Assembly (NCBI RefSeq): GCF_042686195.1 | Contig: NZ_JBHUOQ010000001.1 | Span: forward strand, 992,001 to 1,056,000 | DNA: 64,000 bases | From: Corticicoccus populi | GTDB taxonomy: Bacteria > Bacillota > Bacilli > Staphylococcales > Salinicoccaceae | Direction: 5' to 3' | In this document: positions 60,938 to 64,000 of the stretch, one piece after another | Numbering within the stretch: the first letter of the stretch is position 1 | Layout: each line of letters starts with the position of its first letter | Made by a program: the position numbers and the translations under genes | Notes under the pieces: generated by a model | What the model saw: only the letters and a program-made list of their open reading frames with translations | Database searches by the model: none | What the model was told of the DNA's origin: nothing

Positions 60938-61348
60938 ATGAAACTCACTCAATATACTGATTACTCACTGCGTGTACTGATGTACCTCGGCTCTAAGCCG
61001 GATGAGAAAGTTCAAATTGATGAAATTGCCGGCTTTTATAATATTTCTAAAAATCATCTGATGAAAGTCGTGAACCATCTCGCTAATCTTGAATACATAA
61101 AGACGACACGTGGTCGCGGCGGCGGGATTATGCTAAACTATAAACCATATGAATTAAAACTCGGCGATATTGTGAGAAAAACAGAAGATAATTTCCATAT
61201 GGCTGAATGTTTCAGAGAAGATAACGAATGTGCACTCACAAATGTCTGCGGCCTTACCCCCGTTCTCGGCCGTGCATTAAACGCTTATTTAAGTACACTG
61301 GACGAATATACTTTGGAAGACATCATACCGAAAGCTTTACTGAGGTGA
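60938..61348 (+). CDS. nsrR: Rrf2-family NO-sensing repressor NsrR
   Basis: 136-aa winged-helix repressor with an NO-sensitive [4Fe-4S] cluster. It starts MKLTQYTDYSLRVLMYLG. The three cluster cysteines are Cys91, Cys98 and Cys104 (C-x6-C-x5-C), and Asp8, the fourth ligand known for Streptomyces NsrR, is present. The wing reads TTRGRGGGIML. The ATG at 60938 follows GAAGGAG; the longer in-frame TTG overlaps the -10 box. The divergent hmp gene and its operator support the NsrR assignment over IscR or CymR. Confidence 0.92.
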   Translation: MKLTQYTDYSLRVLMYLGSKPDEKVQIDEIAGFYNISKNHLMKVVNHLANLEYIKTTRGRGGGIMLNYKPYELKLGDIVRKTEDNFHMAECFREDNECALTNVCGLTPVLGRALNAYLSTLDEYTLEDIIPKALLR

Positions 61349-61353
61349 TAATA

Positions 61354-62094
61354 ATGGATACAAATACATTAATTAAAATCATGGCAGGATTGATGCCGTT
61401 TGCACCTGTCACAACCGATATTATTGAACTTGACTTAACGTCAAGTCCTGCTGAGGAAGAAACAGCAGAAGACACATCTACTGAAGGACCGACCATGGAA
61501 GACGCGATTGCGGCACATAACTCAAACGTCCCGGCTATTGAGGGGGTTGACGGTATTAACGTTCAGGTCGGAGATACGTTTGATCCCCTTGCAGGGGTTT
61601 ACGCCATAGACAGTCAGGACGGGAATATTACAGATCGTATTGAAGTGACGAATGACAATGTAAACACTTCGTCCGCCGGAAGCTACAATGTAACCTACCG
61701 TGTAGAAAATACCAGAAACGGATTTTACGAATATACCCGTCCGGTTACTGTGAGCGATGCACCGAGTGACCCGATCCCGGCAATCCCGTCTTCAGGCAGT
61801 GCTGAGTCAAGCGGCTCATCCGACTCAAACGAATCTGCGACGAGCAGTGACGGTGAAACCAGTGCAACTGTTCTCTTTCGCGGACTTGATGATACAACAA
61901 TTGCCGTCGGCAGTGACTTCGATCCAAGAGAAGGTGTCACTGTGCTCGACACAGACGGCACTAACATCTCAAACGAATTATACATTTCCGGTGAGGTGGA
62001 CACCTCCACCCCGGGCGAATACACGATTGCCTATGCCGTCTTTGATTTGTTTGATGACCCGCACGCAGCAGCGAGAACCATTACCGTTGAATAA
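61354..62094 (+). CDS. Two-domain Ig-like (DUF5011-type) acidic protein linked to nsrR
   Basis: 246 aa, starting 5 bp after nsrR with a good ribosome site (GAGGTGATA). Two similar Ig-like modules, about 58-133 (VQVGDTFDPLAGVYAIDSQDG...SAGSYNVTYRV) and 171-246 (IAVGSDFDPREGVTVLDTDG...TPGEYTIAYAV), are joined by a Ser/Asp-rich linker (134-170). Such DUF5011/HYR-like modules normally occur in exported cell-wall or adhesin proteins. The N-terminus (MDTNTLIKIMAGLMPFAPVT) is only weakly signal-like, and no lipobox, LPXTG or membrane anchor is present. No cysteine. Localisation and function are unknown; the operon with nsrR is unusual. Confidence 0.75.
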   Translation: MDTNTLIKIMAGLMPFAPVTTDIIELDLTSSPAEEETAEDTSTEGPTMEDAIAAHNSNVPAIEGVDGINVQVGDTFDPLAGVYAIDSQDGNITDRIEVTNDNVNTSSAGSYNVTYRVENTRNGFYEYTRPVTVSDAPSDPIPAIPSSGSAESSGSSDSNESATSSDGETSATVLFRGLDDTTIAVGSDFDPREGVTVLDTDGTNISNELYISGEVDTSTPGEYTIAYAVFDLFDDPHAAARTITVE

Positions 62095-62100
62095 TATCAG

Positions 62101-62130
62101 CTCACAGCATATAGTGCTGTGAGTTTTTTT
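62101..62130 (+). terminator. Terminator of the nsrR operon
   Basis: CTCACAGCA pairs perfectly with TGCTGTGAG around TATAG, followed by seven T residues. Confidence 0.9.
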
Positions 62131-62441
62131 ATTTATGAATAAAGTAAATCCTGCCCGTACAGCATTTATGTAATGTGGCGCACCAGAGAGGTTTAAAATA
62201 CTTTCGTCAATCATTGTATTTAGAAGTAATTTATATTTATGAATGACGAATCACCTAAAATATTTCTATACATAACACTTAACCCATATCTCCAATCCAT
62301 AAAAAAGACCGGATCTCTTAACGTTCACCGGCAATACGTTTTGTTTTTTAAAAGATGTCCATATAAATCACAGCCTTCTCTTTACAGACTTTCAGGATTT
62401 TCTTTGCTGCTTCCGCAAATCATGTTCTGTTTTGTCGTATT
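62131..62441. other. Intergenic stretch without recognised feature
   Basis: 311 bp between the nsrR operon terminator and the convergent phosphotransferase gene. An open frame at 62239-62475 lacks a ribosome site and codes an unlikely protein. A short TTCGTCA/TGACGAA inverted repeat lies near 62200-62250. Nothing else seen. Confidence 0.5.
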
Positions 62442-63197
62442 TTACGCTTTCTTTTTCACAACAGAGTGCCAGTAATGAAATGCGTTGATATATTCCCGGA
62501 AATCTTCGGGATGATGCCTCAAACATGTTTCGAGACGAATATATAATGCAATTAAAATTTGTTCAAATAATTCCTGTTCTTCTGCCTGACCGATACGAAG
62601 CAGCTGGAAACCTTCAAGTACCGTCTCTTTCGTTAAGTCTTCAGGTGACGAACAAAACGCATAAATTAAATCATATACAGGATCACCAATGACAGGTGTC
62701 GGGTCGATAACACCATGAAGTATCCCTTCACTGAATATAAAATTATGCATACCGCAGTCTCCGTGGAGTAAATACCGTGACCCTTTAAAAGTACTGTGCA
62801 CTGAAAGATTTGCAATAAACGCATGCACTTCATCTTCCAGATGACTGCCGATAATCGGACAGGCATACGCCACTTCCTTCGTTTGGAAATCCTGCCATGA
62901 ATCGGACGGTTTATCCACCCACCCCCATCCGTTGCCTTTCGCCGGCTGGTAATGATTAATCAGCTGCTTCACGAGGATTTGAAGTACTTCTTTTTTTCCG
63001 CCTCTATATTCTGCTTCACCTTCAATAAATGCATAAACGATATATTGATATAATGCATCCGTATATAAAAGTTCCGGCACCATATGGATATCTTCATAAT
63101 AATGCAGGAAATCCACCTCGCTCCGTATCACTGCTTCGGTGTTTCCTTTGACGACATACTTCCTGCCGGCCAACTCTAAAAGATACACATCACTCAC
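62442..63197 (-). CDS. APH-family phosphotransferase (antibiotic/choline kinase fold), N-terminus displaced
   Basis: 251 aa as an ORF opening with GTG (MSDVYLLELAGRKYVVKG). Kinase-fold residues are present: Lys17, the catalytic loop LLHGDCGMHNFIF (Asp147, Asn152) and the metal-binding Asp165 in GVIDPTP. The GTG start lies in the middle of the expected glycine-rich nucleotide loop (LKGGTVSDVYLLE). The missing first 25 residues are encoded just upstream in another frame (63209-63286). The GGGAGG before the GTG is probably the coding sequence of that loop, so the real gene looks frameshifted. It may be a pseudogene or a shortened protein. Substrate unknown. Confidence 0.7.
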   Translation of the reverse strand: MSDVYLLELAGRKYVVKGNTEAVIRSEVDFLHYYEDIHMVPELLYTDALYQYIVYAFIEGEAEYRGGKKEVLQILVKQLINHYQPAKGNGWGWVDKPSDSWQDFQTKEVAYACPIIGSHLEDEVHAFIANLSVHSTFKGSRYLLHGDCGMHNFIFSEGILHGVIDPTPVIGDPVYDLIYAFCSSPEDLTKETVLEGFQLLRIGQAEEQELFEQILIALYIRLETCLRHHPEDFREYINAFHYWHSVVKKKA

Positions 63198-63208
63198 CGT
63201 ACCTCCCT

Positions 63209-63286
63209 TTAACGAACGATACGAGATTCCCCGTCCGTAATGACCGCATCCCGGATCAATTCAGAAATAACCGTTTCAATATTCAT
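63209..63286 (-). pseudogene. Displaced N-terminal 25 codons of the APH-family gene
   Basis: A 25-codon ORF with a good ribosome site (AAGAGGTGAAGTG then ATG) encodes MNIETVISELIRDAVITDGE... and stops at TAA. Adding one T to the CGTTAA at the end would read CGT TTA AAG GGA and join this segment to KGGTVSDVYLLE of the downstream ORF, recreating a normal kinase N-terminus. This points to a one-base deletion or a sequencing error. Confidence 0.6.
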
Positions 63287-63541
63287 CACTTCACCTCTTA
63301 CAATATCGGAATTATTCACTCCGGAATTCAGTTGTTTTAGTAATTATCCTTACTCCATGTTTAATTCATTATACAATAAGCTGTACCGCACGTAATATCC
63401 GTATATGAACGAGGCATTGAGTACATTTAAATATTCTTGAACCACATTCTTTTTAAAAGCAGATGAGTAACTGTTGTTTGTTAATTTTGGTGAAGTCCAT
63501 CTAAACTTGGTGAATAGATAATCGTTGATTTCACTAAAATA
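63287..63541. other. Intergenic stretch without recognised feature
   Basis: About 255 bp, AT-rich, upstream of the APH-family gene. No gene, tRNA or clear promoter is recognised. Confidence 0.4.
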
Positions 63542-63571
63542 CTCCCCCTTAAGTGTCTACTTAAGGGGGAG
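63542..63571 (-). terminator. Terminator of the DJ-1/PfpI gene
   Basis: Perfect 13-bp stem CTCCCCCTTAAGT / ACTTAAGGGGGAG with a four-base loop; TATTTTAG follows on the minus strand. Confidence 0.7.
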
Positions 63572-63589
63572 CTCCGGTCCATCTAAAAA

Positions 63590-64000
63590 TTATTTCAATT
63601 GATCTTTAATTGCATTGTTGAAATCTTCAAGGTCATCCGGTGTACGGCTTGTCACAAGATTGTGGCAGACAACTACTGATTTATCATGGAAAGTCGCACC
63701 CGCATTCTCAAGGTCTTTTTTAACATTGCCGACACTTGTCACGTTACGTCCTTTGAGTAAATCTGTATCAACAAGGAATTGAGGTCCGTGGCATATTGCG
63801 AATGTCGGTTTATCATTCTCTAAGAAATGTTTCGCGAACTCAGCATTTTTAGCATCACCGCGAAGGACATCCGGAGCAAACCCGCCGGGTACAAGTAAAC
63901 CTGCATAATCTTCAGGATTTGCATCATCTGTCGATTTATCAGCTGCAAATTTACCGCCTTTTTTACCCTCTGCAGCTGAACCGTCCGGAGTAATGACTTC
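63590..64000 (-). CDS. DJ-1/PfpI family protein, 5' end beyond window
   Basis: The C-terminal 136 residues are visible. The nucleophile elbow TFAICHGPQFL carries the family Cys followed by His. The LLVPGGFAPDVLRGD segment before it and RTPDDLEDFNNAIKDQL at the end are typical of the PfpI/YfkM-like general stress proteins. Family members act as glyoxalases, deglycase-like or chaperone-like proteins; the activity here is not determined. The gene continues past the window end. Confidence 0.9.
   Translation of the reverse strand, partial: EVITPDGSAAEGKKGGKFAADKSTDDANPEDYAGLLVPGGFAPDVLRGDAKNAEFAKHFLENDKPTFAICHGPQFLVDTDLLKGRNVTSVGNVKKDLENAGATFHDKSVVVCHNLVTSRTPDDLEDFNNAIKDQLK

Noticed and set aside
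62239..62475. 78-codon open frame in the nsrR-APH spacer
   Set aside because: No ribosome site, overlaps the end of the APH-family gene, and the product has no recognisable composition or domain.
1..64000. Phage, insertion sequence, CRISPR, rRNA or tRNA genes
   Set aside because: No integrase or transposase motifs, no regular spaced repeats and no tRNA or rRNA signatures were seen in the window.

Overview
The window is a chromosomal core region of a low-GC Gram-positive bacterium in the family Staphylococcaceae. The backbone order (folD / purEKCSQLFMNHD ... ptsHI, cydAB-ktrC, rnjA-rpoY, def, ykyA, pdhABCD, UPF0223, suhB, typA, ylaN, ftsW, pycA, ctaA/ctaB) matches my recollection of the Staphylococcus aureus layout. 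Two features argue against Staphylococcus itself. A subunit II with intact CuA ligands follows ctaB, and an ilv-leu operon sits inside the backbone between the UPF0637 gene and the pdh side. A relative such as Jeotgalicoccus, Salinicoccus, Nosocomiicoccus or Macrococcus is likely; the genus is inference.

Layout: 1-3.0 kb holds heme A synthesis and oxidase genes (ctaC partial, ctaB, divergent ctaA). 3.2-15 kb holds an unknown membrane protein, pycA with a CcpA-type cre site, ftsW, ylaN, typA-ylaH, ylaF, a NERD/zinc-ribbon gene split in two reading frames, suhB and a UPF0637 gene. 15-26 kb is branched-chain amino acid synthesis: a BASS-family transporter with ilvD, then a sigma-A promoter and leucine-type T-box leader feeding ilvB-ilvN-ilvC-leuB-leuC-leuD and a short threonine deaminase, with leuA missing. 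26-33.7 kb holds a DUF4064 protein, UPF0223, pdhABCD, a YkyA lipoprotein and def. 33.8-36.3 kb holds a small gene, a free-standing promoter/26-codon ORF/terminator unit, and rpoY-rnjA. 36.3-41.5 kb holds cydAB-ktrC and ptsHI. 41.6-45.5 kb holds a DUF697-like protein, a cysteine-free rRNA-methyltransferase relative, a formiminoglutamase-like protein and a polytopic membrane protein. 45.5-46 kb is a structured non-coding stretch. 46-58.3 kb is the purine operon with divergent folD and PurR-box-like sites. 58.3-62.1 kb holds a small membrane protein, a Ca/Na antiporter, hmp and divergent nsrR, the latter followed by an Ig-like protein gene. 62.4-64 kb holds an APH-family kinase with a displaced N-terminus and a partial DJ-1/PfpI protein.

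The genes connect central carbon flow (Pyc, PDH, PTS), respiration (heme A oxidase, cytochrome bd, potassium control, NO detoxification), purines with one-carbon folate, and branched-chain amino acids. I see no rRNA or tRNA gene, CRISPR array, prophage or insertion sequence. The best candidates for undescribed biology are the 26-aa very basic peptide unit at 34.1-34.3 kb, the split NERD gene with an A AAA AAG slippery motif at 13.17 kb, the C-poor inverted-repeat-bounded segment at 45.6-45.9 kb, and the NsrR-linked Ig-like protein. All calls come from reading the sequence; no database search was run.
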